A program made the translations under genes and the position numbers. The notes beneath the pieces are model-generated. The model saw nothing but the letters and a program-made list of their open reading frames with translations, did not search any database and was not told where the DNA came from. Below are positions 38,613 to 49,868 of a stretch of DNA of 64,000 bases, piece by piece. How positions within the stretch are numbered: position 1 is the first letter of the stretch; the number at the start of each line of letters is the position of its first letter. The stretch spans positions 3,782,001-3,846,000 of the forward strand of contig JAJNNQ010000078.1 of the NCBI GenBank assembly GCA_027886175.1. Reading direction: 5' to 3'. Source of the DNA: Phylloscopus collybita. Taxonomy: Eukaryota; Chordata; Aves; Passeriformes; Phylloscopidae.

Positions 38613-41600
38613 CACCCCTGATTCCTGATGTCAGTTTTTTAGGAGGGCTTTGGTACTACAAGGGCAGAGAATCTTCTATCTGGTTGTAGATTGCACCTGG
38701 GAGATATCCTCATTTCTATGGAATTTTAGTGGAATTTTAATAGGAAGAAGCCCAGTGGCAAGCAGACAGCATTACACACGAACGGTGGCCCATTTGTATG
38801 GGAAACCAAAGTGGCCACTCCCGGTTCCTGATGTCAGTTTTTAGGAGGCCTTTGCCACTACAAGGGCAGGCAAACTTCCATCTGATGGTAAATTGCATCT
38901 GCGAGATATGCTCATTTGTATGGAGATTTAGCAGGCATATGCCCAGTGGCAGGCACACAGCATTAGGCATGAACAGTGCCCTATTCCACGGGAAACCAAA
39001 TTATACATCCTACGTTGTGGAGAGAATGTGAATTGGAAGGGACAGACTGCGTTTGCGGAAGACGAATCGGGTTGTAACGCGAAGCAGGGCCAGGCACATC
39101 CCTCTCCAGAGATAACCTTTATCTCAAGGTCACAGACCCCTCTCTCTTTCCTTGCATACCAGTACTTTTCCACTACCCTTAAGAAACTAGTAAGACCCCC
39201 TATGACGTAGCAAAACCCAGAAGGTACTTAAACCCTGTGTTTTAGATAATAAACGCTTTTGATCAAACACATCACATTGGTGTTAACTGAGTCATTTGCC
39301 CGAACCCCACGCTCGCAGCTCGTGGTGGTCGTGTCTTCAATTAAACCCAGGCCACCAAGGCGATGGCTGAATAAGCCGCAACACTACGTTTAAGAAGAGA
39401 GTTTATAAGGAGCCCTTTGGCACTACAAGGGCAGAGAAACTTCAAACCGGGAGTAGATTGCACCTGCGAGATATTCTCAATTTTATAGAATTTTAGAGGA
39501 ATTTCAGTCCGCCGAATCCCACCGGCAGGCACACAGAATTAGACATGAATAGCGGCCTTTTCCGGGGGAAACCAAAGTCTCCAGGCCAGGGTCCTGATGT
39601 CAGCTTTTAGGAGGCCTTTTGCACTACAAGAACAGACAAACTTCCGACTGGTGGCATATTGCATCTTGGAGATATCCTCATTTGTATGGAATTATAGTGG
39701 AATTAAAGTAGGCAGAAGCCCAGTGGCAAGTAGACAGCATTAAACACCAACGGTGGCCCATTTCCATGGGAAACCAAAGTCTCCACACCAGGTGCCTTAT
39801 GTCCGTTTATAGGAGGACTTTTGCACTACAAGAGCAGACAAACTTCCAACTGGTGGCATATTGCATCTGGGAGATATCCTCATTTGTATGTAATTTCTGT
39901 AGCCATAAGCCCAGTGGCCGGCAGACAGCATTAGACACGAACGGTGGCCCTTTTCCATGGGAAACCGAATTCTCCACTCCAGGCTCCTGATGTCAATTTG
40001 TAGGAGGCCTTTGGCACTACAGGGGCAGACAAACTTCCATCAGCTGGTTGATTGCATCGGAGAGATTTCCAAATATCTTTGGAATTTCAGCAGGCAGAAG
40101 CCCAGTGGCAGGCAGACAGCATTAGACATGAACGCTGGCCCTTTTCCATGGGAAAACAAAGTCTCCACCCCTGGTTCCTGATGTCAGTTTTTTAGGAGGG
40201 CTTTGGTACTATAAGGGCAGAGAATCTTCCATCTAATTGTGGATTGCACCTAGGAGATATCCTCATTTCTATGGAATTTTAGTGGAATTTTAATAGGAAG
40301 AAGCCCAGTGGCAAGCAGACAGCATTACACACGAACGGTGGCCCATTTTCATGGGAAACCAAAGTGGCCACTCCCGGTTCCTGATGTCAGTTTTTAGGAG
40401 GTTTTTGCCACTACAAGGGCAGGCAAACTTCCATCTGGTGGTAAATTGCATCTGCGAGATATCCTCATTTGTATGGAATTTTAGCAGGCATACGCCCAGT
40501 GGCAGGCACACAGCATTAGGCATGAACAGTGCCCTATTCCACGGGAAACCAAATTATACATCCCACGTTTAAGAAGTGAGTTTATAGGAGCCCTTTGGCA
40601 CTACAAGGGCAGAGAAACTTCAAACCGGGACTAGATTGCACCTGCAAGATATTCTCAATTTTATAGAATTTTAGAGGAATTTCAGTACGCCAAATCCCAC
40701 CGGCAGGCACACAGAATTATACATGAATAGTGGCCTTTTCCAGGGGAAACCAAAGCCTCCAGGCCCCAGGTTCCTGATGTCTGTTTTTAGGAGGCCTTTT
40801 GCACTACAAGAACAGACAACCTTCCGACTGGTGGCGTATTGCATCTTGGAGATATCCTCATTTGTATGGAATTCTAGTGCAATCACAGTAGGCAGAAGCC
40901 CAGTGGCAAGTAGACAGCATTAAACACCAACGGTGGCCCATTTCCATGGGAAACCAAAGTCTCCTCCCCAGGTTCCTGATGTCAATTTGTAGGAAGCCTT
41001 TGGCTCTACAGGGGGAGACAAACTTCCATCTGGTGGTAGATTGCACCTGGGAGACATCCTCATTTGTAAGGAATTTTAGTGGGATTTTAATAGGCAGAAG
41101 CCTAGTGGCAGGAACACATCATTAGACACGAACGCTGGCCCATTTCCATGGGAAACCAAAGTCTCCACTCCAGGTTCCTGGTGTCAGTTTGTAGGAGGCC
41201 TTTGGAACTACAAGGGCAGATAAACTTCCAACTGGTGGTAGATTCCATCTGGGAGATATCCTCATTTCTCTGGAATTTCAGCAGGCATAAGCCCAGTGGC
41301 AGACAGACAGCATTAGACAGGAACGGTGGCCCTTTTCCATAGAAAACCAAAGTCTCCACCTCACGTTCCTGATGTCAGTTTGTAGGAGGCCTTTGGAACT
41401 ACAAGGGCAGACAAACTTCCGTCAGGTGGTAGATTGCACCTGGGAGATATCCTCATTTGTAGAGAATTTTATTGGAATTCTAGTAGGCATAAGCCAAGTG
41501 GCTGGCAGAGAGCATTAGACACAAACGGTGGCCCATTTCCTTGGGAAACCAAAGTCTCCATCTCACGTTCCTGATGTCAGTTTGTAGGAGGCCTTTGGTA

Positions 41601-44600
41601 CTACAAGGGCAGACATACTTCTATCTTGTGGTTGATTGCATCGCAGAGATATCCTCATTTTTATGGAACTTCAGCAGTCATAACCACTGTACCAGGCAGA
41701 CAGCATTAGACAGGAACAGTGGTCTTTTTCCATGGGAAACCAAAGTCTCCACACTACGTTCCCGATATCAGGTTTTAGGAGGTCTTTTGCAGTACATGGG
41801 AAGACAAACTTCCGTCTGTTGGTTTATTTCATCGGGGAGATATCCTCATTTGTATGGAATTTCAGCAGGCAGAAGCCCAGTGGCAGGCAGAGAGCATTAG
41901 ACACGAACGGTGGCCCTTTTCCATTGGAAACCGAATTCTCCACTCCAGGCTCCTGATGTCAATTTGTAGGAGGCCTTTGGCACTACAGGGGCAGACAAAC
42001 TTCCATCAGCTGGTTGATTGCATCGGAGAGATTTCCAAATATCTTTGGAATTTCAGCAGGCAGAAGCCCAGTGGCAGGCAGACAGCAGTAGACATGAACG
42101 CTGGCCCTTTTCCATGGAAAAACAACGTCTCCACCCCTGGTTCCTGATGTCAGTTTTTTAGGAGGGCTTTGGTACTACAAGGGCAGAGAATCTTCCATCT
42201 GGTTGTGGATTGCACCTAGGAGATATCCTCATTTCTATGGAATTTTAGTGGAATTTTAATAGGAAGAAGCCCAGTGGCAAGCAGACAGCATTACACACGA
42301 ACGGTGGCCCATTTTCATGGGAAACCAAAGTGGCCACTCCCGGTTCCTGATGTCAGTTTTTAGGAGGTTTTTGCCACTACAAGGGCAGGCAAACTTCCAT
42401 CTGGTGGTAAATTGCATCTGCGAGATATCCTCATTTGTATGGAATTTTAGCAGGCATACGCCCAGTGGCAGGCACACAGCATTAGGCATGAACAGTGCCC
42501 TATTCCACGGGAAACCAAATTATACATCCCACGTTTAAGAAGTGAATTTATAGGAGCCCTTTGGCACTACAAGGGCAGAGAAACTTCAAACCGGGAGTAG
42601 ATTGCACCTGCGAGATATTCTCAATTTTATAGAATTTTAGAGGAATTTCAGTCCGCCGAATCCCACCGGCAGGCACACAGAATTAGACATGAATAGCGGC
42701 CTTTTCCGGGGGAAACCAAAGTCTCCAGGCCAGGTTCCTGATGTCAGCTTTTAGGAGGCCTTTTGCACTACAAGAACAGACAAACTTCCGACTGGTGGCA
42801 TATTGCATCTTGGAGATATCCTCATTTGTATGGAATTATAGTGGAATTAAAGTAGGCAGAAGCCCAGTGGCAAGTAGACAGCATTAAACACCAACGGTGG
42901 CCCATTTCCATGGGAAACCAAAGTCTCCACCCCACGTTCATGATGTCCGTTTCTAGGAGGCCTTTGGAACTACAAGAGCAGACAAACTTCCAACTGGTGG
43001 CATATTGCATCTGGGAGATATCCTCATTTGTATGTAATTTCTGTAGCCATAAGCCCAGTGGCCGGCAGACAGCATTAGACACGAACGGTGGCCCTTTTCC
43101 ATGGGAAACCGAATTCTCCACTCCAGGCTCCTGATGTCAATTTGTAGGAGTCCTTTGGCACTACAGGGGCAGACAAACTTCCATCAACTGGTTGATTGCA
43201 TCGGAGAGATTTCCAAATATCTTTGGAATTTCAGCAGGCAGAAGCCCAGTGGCAGGCAGACAGCATTAGACATGAACACTGGCCCTTTTCCATGGGAAAA
43301 CAAAGTCTCCACCCCTGGTTCCTGATGTCAGTTTTTTAGGAGGGCTTTGGTACTACAAGGGCAGAGAATCTTCCATCTGGTTGTGGATTGCACCTAGGAG
43401 ATATCCTCATTTCTATGGAATTTTAGTGGAATTTTAATAGGAAGAAGCCCAGTGGCAAGCAGACAGCATTACACACGAACGGTGGCCCATTTTCATGGGA
43501 AACCAAAGTCGCCACTCCCGGTTCCTGATGTCAGTTTTTAGGAGGTTTTTGCCACTACAAGGGCAGGCAAACTTCCATCTGGTGGTAAATTGCATCTGCG
43601 AGATATCCTCATTTGTATGGAATTTTAGCAGGCATACGCCCAGTGGCAGGCACACAGCATTAGACAGGAACGGTGGCCCTTTTCCATAGAAAACCAAAGT
43701 CTCCACCTCACGTTCCTGATGTCAGTTTGTAGGAGGCCTTTGGCACTACAAGGGCAGACAAACTTCCGTCAGGTGGTAGATTGCACCTGGGAGATATCCT
43801 CATTTGTAGAGAATTTTATTGGAATTCTAGTAGGCATAAGCCAAGTGGCTGGCAGAGAGCATTAGACACAAACGGTGGCCCATTTCCTTGGGAAACCAAA
43901 GTCTCCATCTCACGTTCCTGATGTCAGTTTGTAGGAGGCCTTTGGTACTACAAGGGCAGACATACTTCTATCTTGTGGTTGATTGCATCGCAGAGATATC
44001 CTCATTTTTATGGAACTTCAGCAGTCATAACCACTGTACCAGGCAGACAGCATTAGACAGGAACAGTGGTCTTTTTCCATGGGAAACCAAAGTCTCCACA
44101 CTACGTTCCCGATATCAGGTTTTAGGAGGTCTTTTGCAGTACATGGGAAGACAAACTTCCGTCTGTTGGTTTATTTCATCGGGGAGATATCCTCATTTGT
44201 ATGGAATTTCAGCAGGCAGAAGCCCAGTGGCAGGCAGAGAGCATTAGACACAAACGGTGGCCCTTTTCCATGGGAAACCGAAGTCTCCAACCCAGGCTTC
44301 TGATGTCGGTTTTCAGGAGGCCTTTGGCATTAAAAGTGTAGACAAACATCCATCTGGTGGGAAATTGCATTTGGGAGATATCCTCATACGTATGGAATTT
44401 TAGTAGGCATATACCCACTGGCAGGCAGCAGCATTAGACATGAACAATGGGCCTTTTCCATGGAAAAACAAATTATCCATCCTCACGTTCCTGATGTCAT
44501 GTTTTAGGAGGCCTTTGGCACTACAAGAGCAGACAAACTTCCACGTGGTGGTAGATTGCACCTGAGAGATATTCTCATTTGTAAAGAATTTTAGACGAAT

Positions 44601-44861
44601 TTTAGTACGCAGATTCCAAGCGGCAGGCAGACAGAATTAGACATGAATAGTGGCCCTTTTCCAGGGGAAATGAAAGTCTGCAGGCCAGGTTCCTGATGTC
44701 AGTTTTTAGGAGGCCTTTTGCACTACAAGAACAGACAAACTTCCAACTGGTGGCATATTGCATCTGGGAGATATCCTCATTTGTATGTAATTTCTGTAGC
44801 CATAAGCCCAGTGGCCGGCAGACAGCATTAGACATGAACGGTGGCCCTTTTCCATGGGAAA
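38613..44861 (+). repeat. 6.26-kb HOR block, copy 2
   Basis: Second copy, with an LTR at 39016-39383 and the chimeric monomer repeated near 43660. Two things differ from copy 1. The monomer at about 39780-39850 carries another variant (cacaccaggtgcc in place of caccccacgttca), and the LTR itself is of the other haplotype, so conversion or exchange has overwritten parts of it. Confidence 0.86.
39016..39383 (+). mobile_element. solo LTR, copy 5
   Basis: Target duplication at 39010-39015 and 39384-39389. The LTR is the first haplotype with 'aacgc', like copy 3. Its left flank carries 'catttgtatggg' (near 38791), the mark of copies 2 and 4. The element and its flank therefore have different closest relatives, which places an exchange between about 38795 and 39079. 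Confidence 0.93.
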
Positions 44862-45052
44862 CCGAATTCTCCACTCCAGGCTCCTGATGTCTATTTGTAG
44901 GAGGCCTTTGGCACTACAGGGGCAGACAAACTTCCATCAGCTGGTTGATTGCATCGGAGAGATTTCCCAATTTCTTTGGAATTTCAGCAGGCAGAAGCCC
45001 AGTGGCAGGCAGACAGCATTAGACATGAACGCTGGCCCTTTTCCATGGGAAA
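44862..45052 (+). repeat. one extra 191-bp monomer
   Basis: The offset to the previous block jumps from 6259 (up to 44861) to 6450 (from 45053), exactly one monomer. The corresponding junction at 38602/38603 lacks it. Either it was gained here or lost there by unequal exchange in register. Confidence 0.85.
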
Positions 45053-46951
45053 ACAAAGTCTCCACCCCTGATTCCTGATGTCAGTTTTTTAGGAGGGCTT
45101 TGGTACTACAAGGGCAGAGAATCTTCTATCTGGTTGTAGATTGCACCTGGGAGATATCCTCATTTCTATGGAATTTTAGTGGAATTTTAATAGGAAGAAG
45201 CCCAGTGGCAAGCAGACAGCATTACACACGAACGGTGGCCCATTTGTATGGGAAACCAAAGTGGCCACTCCCGGTTCCTGATGTCAGTTTTTAGGAGGCC
45301 TTTGCCACTACAAGGGCAGGCAAACTTCCATCTGGTGGTAAATTGCATCTGCGAGATATGCTCATTTGTATGGAGATTTAGCAGGCATATGCCCAGTGGC
45401 AGGCACACAGCATTAGGCATGAACAGTGCCCTATTCCACGGGAAACCAAATTATACATCCTACGTTGTGGAGAGAATGTGAATTGGAAGGGACAGACTGC
45501 GTTTGCGGAAGACGAATCGGGTTGTAACGCGAAGCAGGGCCAGGCACATCCCTCTCCAGAGATAACCTTTATCTCAAGGTCACAGACCCCTCTCTCTTTC
45601 CTTGCATACCAGTACTTTTCCACTACCCTTAAGAAACTAGTAAGACCCCCTATGACGTAGCAAAACCCAGAAGGTACTTAAACCCTGTGTTTTAGATAAT
45701 AAACGCTTTTGATCAAACACATCACATTGGTGTTAACTGAGTCATTTGCCCGAACCCCACGCTCGCAGCTCGTGGTGGTCGTGTCTTCAATTAAACCCAG
45801 GCCACCAAGGCGATGGCTGAATAAGCCGCAACACTACGTTTAAGAAGAGAGTTTATAAGGAGCCCTTTGGCACTACAAGGGCAGAGAAACTTCAAACCGG
45901 GAGTAGATTGCACCTGCGAGATATTCTCAATTTTATAGAATTTTAGAGGAATTTCAGTCCGCCGAATCCCACCGGCAGGCACACAGAATTAGACATGAAT
46001 AGCGGCCTTTTCCGGGGGAAACCAAAGTCTCCAGGCCAGGGTCCTGATGTCAGCTTTTAGGAGGCCTTTTGCACTACAAGAACAGACAAACTTCCGACTG
46101 GTGGCATATTGCATCTTGGAGATATCCTCATTTGTATGGAATTATAGTGGAATTAAAGTAGGCAGAAGCCCAGTGGCAAGTAGACAGCATTAAACACCAA
46201 CGGTGGCCCATTTCCATGGGAAACCAAAGTCTCCACCCCACGTTCATGATGTCCGTTTCTAGGAGGCCTTTGGAACTACAAGAGCAGACAAACTTCCAAC
46301 TGGTGGCATATTGCATCTGGGAGATATCCTCATTTGTATGTAATTTCTGTAGCCATAAGCCCAGTGGCCGGCAGACAGCATTAGACACGAACGGTGGCCC
46401 TTTTCCATGGGAAACCGAATTCTCCACTCCAGGCTCCTGATGTCAATTTGTAGGAGGCCTTTGGCACTACAGGGGCAGACAAACTTCCATCAGCTGGTTG
46501 ATTGCATCGGAGAGATTTCCAAATATCTTTGGAATTTCAGCAGGCAGAAGCCCAGTGGCAGGCAGACAGCATTAGACATGAACGCTGGCCCTTTTCCATG
46601 GGAAAACAAAGTCTCCACCCCTGGTTCCTGATGTCAGTTTTTTAGGAGGGCTTTGGTACTACAAGGGCAGAGAATCTTCCATCTGGTTGTGGATTGCACC
46701 TAGGAGATATCCTCATTTCTATGGAATTTTAGTGGAATTTTAATAGGAAGAAGCCCAGTGGCAAGCAGACAGCATTACACACGAACGGTGGCCCATTTTC
46801 ATGGGAAACCAAAGTGGCCACTCCCGGTTCCTGATGTCAGTTTTTAGGAGGTTTTTGCCACTACAAGGGCAGGCAAACTTCCATCTGGTGGTAAATTGCA
46901 TCTGCGAGATATCCTCATTTGTATGGAATTTTAGCAGGCATACGCCCAGTG
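45053..46951 (+). repeat. partial third copy of the 6.26-kb block
   Basis: Follows 38603-40501 at offset 6450, including the LTR at 45466-45833. The match breaks in the monomer after 46940, where 'cacagagcatta' replaces 'cacacagcatta' and the sequence switches to the 30355-type monomer. Confidence 0.85.
45466..45833 (+). mobile_element. solo LTR, copy 6
   Basis: Target duplication at 45460-45465 and 45834-45839. I see no difference from copy 5, and it has the same chimeric left flank, so the exchange seen in copy 5 predates duplication of this block. Confidence 0.93.
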
Positions 46952-48075
46952 GCAGGCACAGAGCATTAGACAAAAACGGTGCCCCTTTTCCATGGAAACC
47001 AAAGTCTCCACCTCACGTTCCTGATGTCAGTTTTTAGGAGGCCTTTGGCACTACAAGGGCAGACAAACTTCCAACTGGTGGTAGATTGCACCATGGAGAT
47101 GTCCTCATTTGTATGGAATTTTAGTGGAATTTTAATACTCAGAAGCCCAGTTGCAGACCGACAGCATTAAATACGAACGGTGGGCCTTTTCCATAGGAAA
47201 CCAAAGTTCCAGGCCAGGTTCCAGATATCACTTTGAACGAGGCCTTTGGCACTGCAAGAGCAGACAAACTTCCATCTGGTGGCATATTGCATCTGGGAGA
47301 TATCCTCATTTGTATGTAATTTCAGTAGTCATAAGCCCAGTGGCAATGAGACAGCATTAAACACCAAGGGTGGCCCTATTCCATGGGAAACCAAATCGTC
47401 CTCTCCAGATTCCTGATGTCAGTTTGTAGGAGGCCGTTGGCATTACAAGGGCAGACAAACTTTCAAGTGGTGGTAGATTCCATCTGGGAGATATCCTCAT
47501 TTGTATGGAATTTTAGCAGGCATACGCCCAGTGGCAGGCACACAGCATTAGGCATGAACAGTGGCCCTTTTCCATGGGAAACCAAATTATCCATCCTATG
47601 TTTCAGATGTCAGTTTATAGGAGCCCTTTGGCACTACAAGGGCAGAGAAACTTTAAACTGGGGGAGGATTGCACCTGCGAAATATTCCCATTTGTATTAA
47701 ATTTTAGAGGAATTTTAGTACGCAGAATCCCAGCTGCAGGCACACAGAATTAGACATGAATAGTGGCCCTTTTCGAGGGGAAAACAAATCTCCAGGCCAG
47801 GTTCCTGATGCCAGTTTTTAGGAGGCCTTTTGCACTACAAGAACAGAAAAGCTTCCAACTGGTGGCATATTGCGTCTTGGAGATATCCTCATTTGTATGG
47901 AAATATAGTGGAATTAAAGTAGGCAGAAGCCCAGTGGCAAGTAGACAGCATTAAACACCAACGGTGGCCCATTTCCATGGGAAACCAAAGTCTCCACACC
48001 AGGTGCCTTATGTCCGTTTATAGGAGGACTTTTGCACTACAAGAGCAGACAAATTTCCAACTGCTGGCTTATTGC
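46952..48075 (+). repeat. mosaic right end of the homogenised domain
   Basis: The first part (46952 to about 47513) matches 30355 onward at offset 16597. The second part (about 47514 to 48075) matches 31491 onward at offset 16023. The 574-bp difference equals three monomers plus one base, so three monomers are missing. One base pattern near 47395 (aaatcg) matches the copy at 10094 and not the later ones. After about 48075 the order is still recognisable but identity falls. Confidence 0.8.
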
Positions 48076-49863
48076 ATCGGGGAGATATCCTCAATTGCAT
48101 GTAATTTCAGTAGCCATAAGCCCAGTGCCAGGCAGACAGCATTAGACACGAATGCTGGCCCTTTTCCATGGGAAACCAAAGTCTCCACTCCAGGCTCCTG
48201 ATGTCAATTTGTAGGATGCCTTTGGCACTACAGGGGCAGAGGAACTTCCGTCAGGTGGTTGATTACATCAGAGAGATTTCCAAATTTTTTGGGAATTCCA
48301 GCACGCAGAAGCCCAGTGGCAGGCAGACAGCATTAGACACGAACGGTGGCTCTTTTCCATGAGAAAACATAGACTCCACCCCTGGTTCCTGATGTCAGTT
48401 TTTTAGGAAGGCTTTGGTACTACAAGGGCAGAGAATCTTCCATCTGGTTGTAGATTGCACCTGGGAGATATCCTTATTTCTATGGAATTTTAGTGTAATT
48501 TTAGTAGGAAGAAGCCCAGTGGCAGGCAGAGAGCATTAGACACGAACGGTGGCCCATTTCCATGGGAAACCAAAGTCTCCATCTCACGTTCCTGATGTCA
48601 GTGTTTAAGAGGCCTTTGGCATTACAAGGGCAGACAAACTTCTGTCAGGTGGTTGATTGCATCGGAGAGATTTCCTAATATCTTTGGAATTTCAGCAGGC
48701 AGAAGCCCAGTGGCAGGCAGACAGCATTAGACTCGAACGGTGGCCAATTTCCTTGGGAAAACAAAGTCTACACCCCACGTTCCTGATGTCAGTTTTTAGG
48801 AGGACTTTGGCACTATAAGGGCAGACATACTTCCATCTGGTGGAAGATTCCATCAGGGAGATATCCGCATTTGTGAGGAATTTCAGCAGGCATAACCCCA
48901 GTTGCAGGCAGACACCATTAGGCACGAACGGTGGCCCTTTTCCATGGGAAACAAAAATCTCCACCCCTGGTTCCTGATGTCAGTTTTTTAGGAGGCCTTT
49001 GCCACTACAAGGGCAGACAAACTTCCATCTGATGGTAAATTCCATGTGGGAGATATCCTCATTTGTATGGAACTTTACTAGGCATAAGCCCAGCGGCAGG
49101 CACATAGCATAAGGCACAAACGGTGCCCCTTTTCCATGGGAAACCAAAGTCCAATCCACGTTCTTGATGTCAGTATTTAGGAGGCCTTTGGCACTACAAG
49201 GGCAGACAAACTTCCAAGTGGTGGTAGATTCCATCTGGGAGATATCCTCATTTGTATGGAATTTCAGCAGGCATAACCCCAGTGGGAGGCAGACATCGTT
49301 AGACACGAACGGTGGCCCTTTTCCATGGGAATTCAAAATCTCCACCCCACGTTGCTGATGTCACTTTGTAGGAGGTGTTTTCCAATATAAGGGCAGAGAA
49401 ACTTCCATCTGGTTGTAGATTGCACCTGGGAGATATCCTCATTTTTTTGGAATTTTAGTGGAATTTTAGTAGGAAGTAGGCCAGTGGCAGGCAGACAGCA
49501 TTAGACACGAACGGTGGCCCATTTCTATGGGAAACCAAAGTCTCCAGCCCGCGTTTCTGATGTTCCTTTTTAGGAGGCCTTTGGCACTACAAGGGCAGAC
49601 AAACTTCCACCTGGTTGTAGATTGCACCTGGGAGATAAACTCATTTGTATGGAATTTCAGCAGTCATAACCACAGTGCCAGGCAGACAGCATTAGACACG
49701 AACGGTAGTCCTTTTCCATTCGAAACCAAAGTCTCCACACCACGTTCCCGATGTCAGATTTTAGTAGGCCTTTGCCACTACAAGGTCAGGCAAACTTCCA
49801 TCTTGTGGTAAATTGCATCTGCGAGATATTCTCATTTGTATGGAATTTTAGCAGGCATAACCC
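48076..49863 (+). repeat. diverged satellite monomers, forward
   Basis: About nine monomers of 191/202-bp type, clearly less similar to the homogenised domain. Order is partly kept: 48168-48540 resembles 11454-11810, and 48760-49160 resembles 9340-9680 (offset about 39,430). One monomer near 49352 has the variant 'gttgctgatgtcac...ttttccaatataagg' otherwise found at 5640 and, inverted, at 53337, 55087, 57252, 60192 and 61371. This looks like a decayed edge of the array. Confidence 0.88.
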
Positions 49864-49868
49864 TGCTT
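49860..49868. other. orientation switch of the satellite
   Basis: Forward monomer text runs to 'gcaggcataaccc' (ending about 49863) and continues directly as reverse-orientation text 'ctttggtgtccc'. The two monomers are cut at different points, so the join is not a palindrome centre. No foreign sequence lies between. All monomers left of it, back to 5191, are forward; all to the right are reverse. Confidence 0.93.

Larger units (their letters stand above)
7347..48075 (+). repeat. homogenised 191/202-bp satellite, higher-order repeats
   Basis: Roughly 200 monomers, all forward. A typical monomer carries an NcoI-type CCATGG, a StuI-type AGGCCT and an EcoRV-type GATATC at fixed positions. Copies many kilobases apart are almost identical, while neighbouring monomers differ, which is the hallmark of higher-order repeat (HOR) structure. 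Repeated offsets are 7998/7999, 12694, 6258/6259, 6450 and about 16 kb; sub-blocks are listed separately. Six copies of one LTR interrupt the array. Known biology: satellites with HOR organisation usually lie in centromeric or pericentromeric heterochromatin and evolve by unequal exchange and gene conversion. The centromeric assignment is inference. Confidence 0.93.

Noticed and set aside
12066..45833. A complete provirus, with paired LTRs and genes between
   Set aside because: Sequence on both sides of every LTR is satellite, the target duplication flanks each single LTR, and no gag, pol or env-like frame or primer-binding site adjoins.
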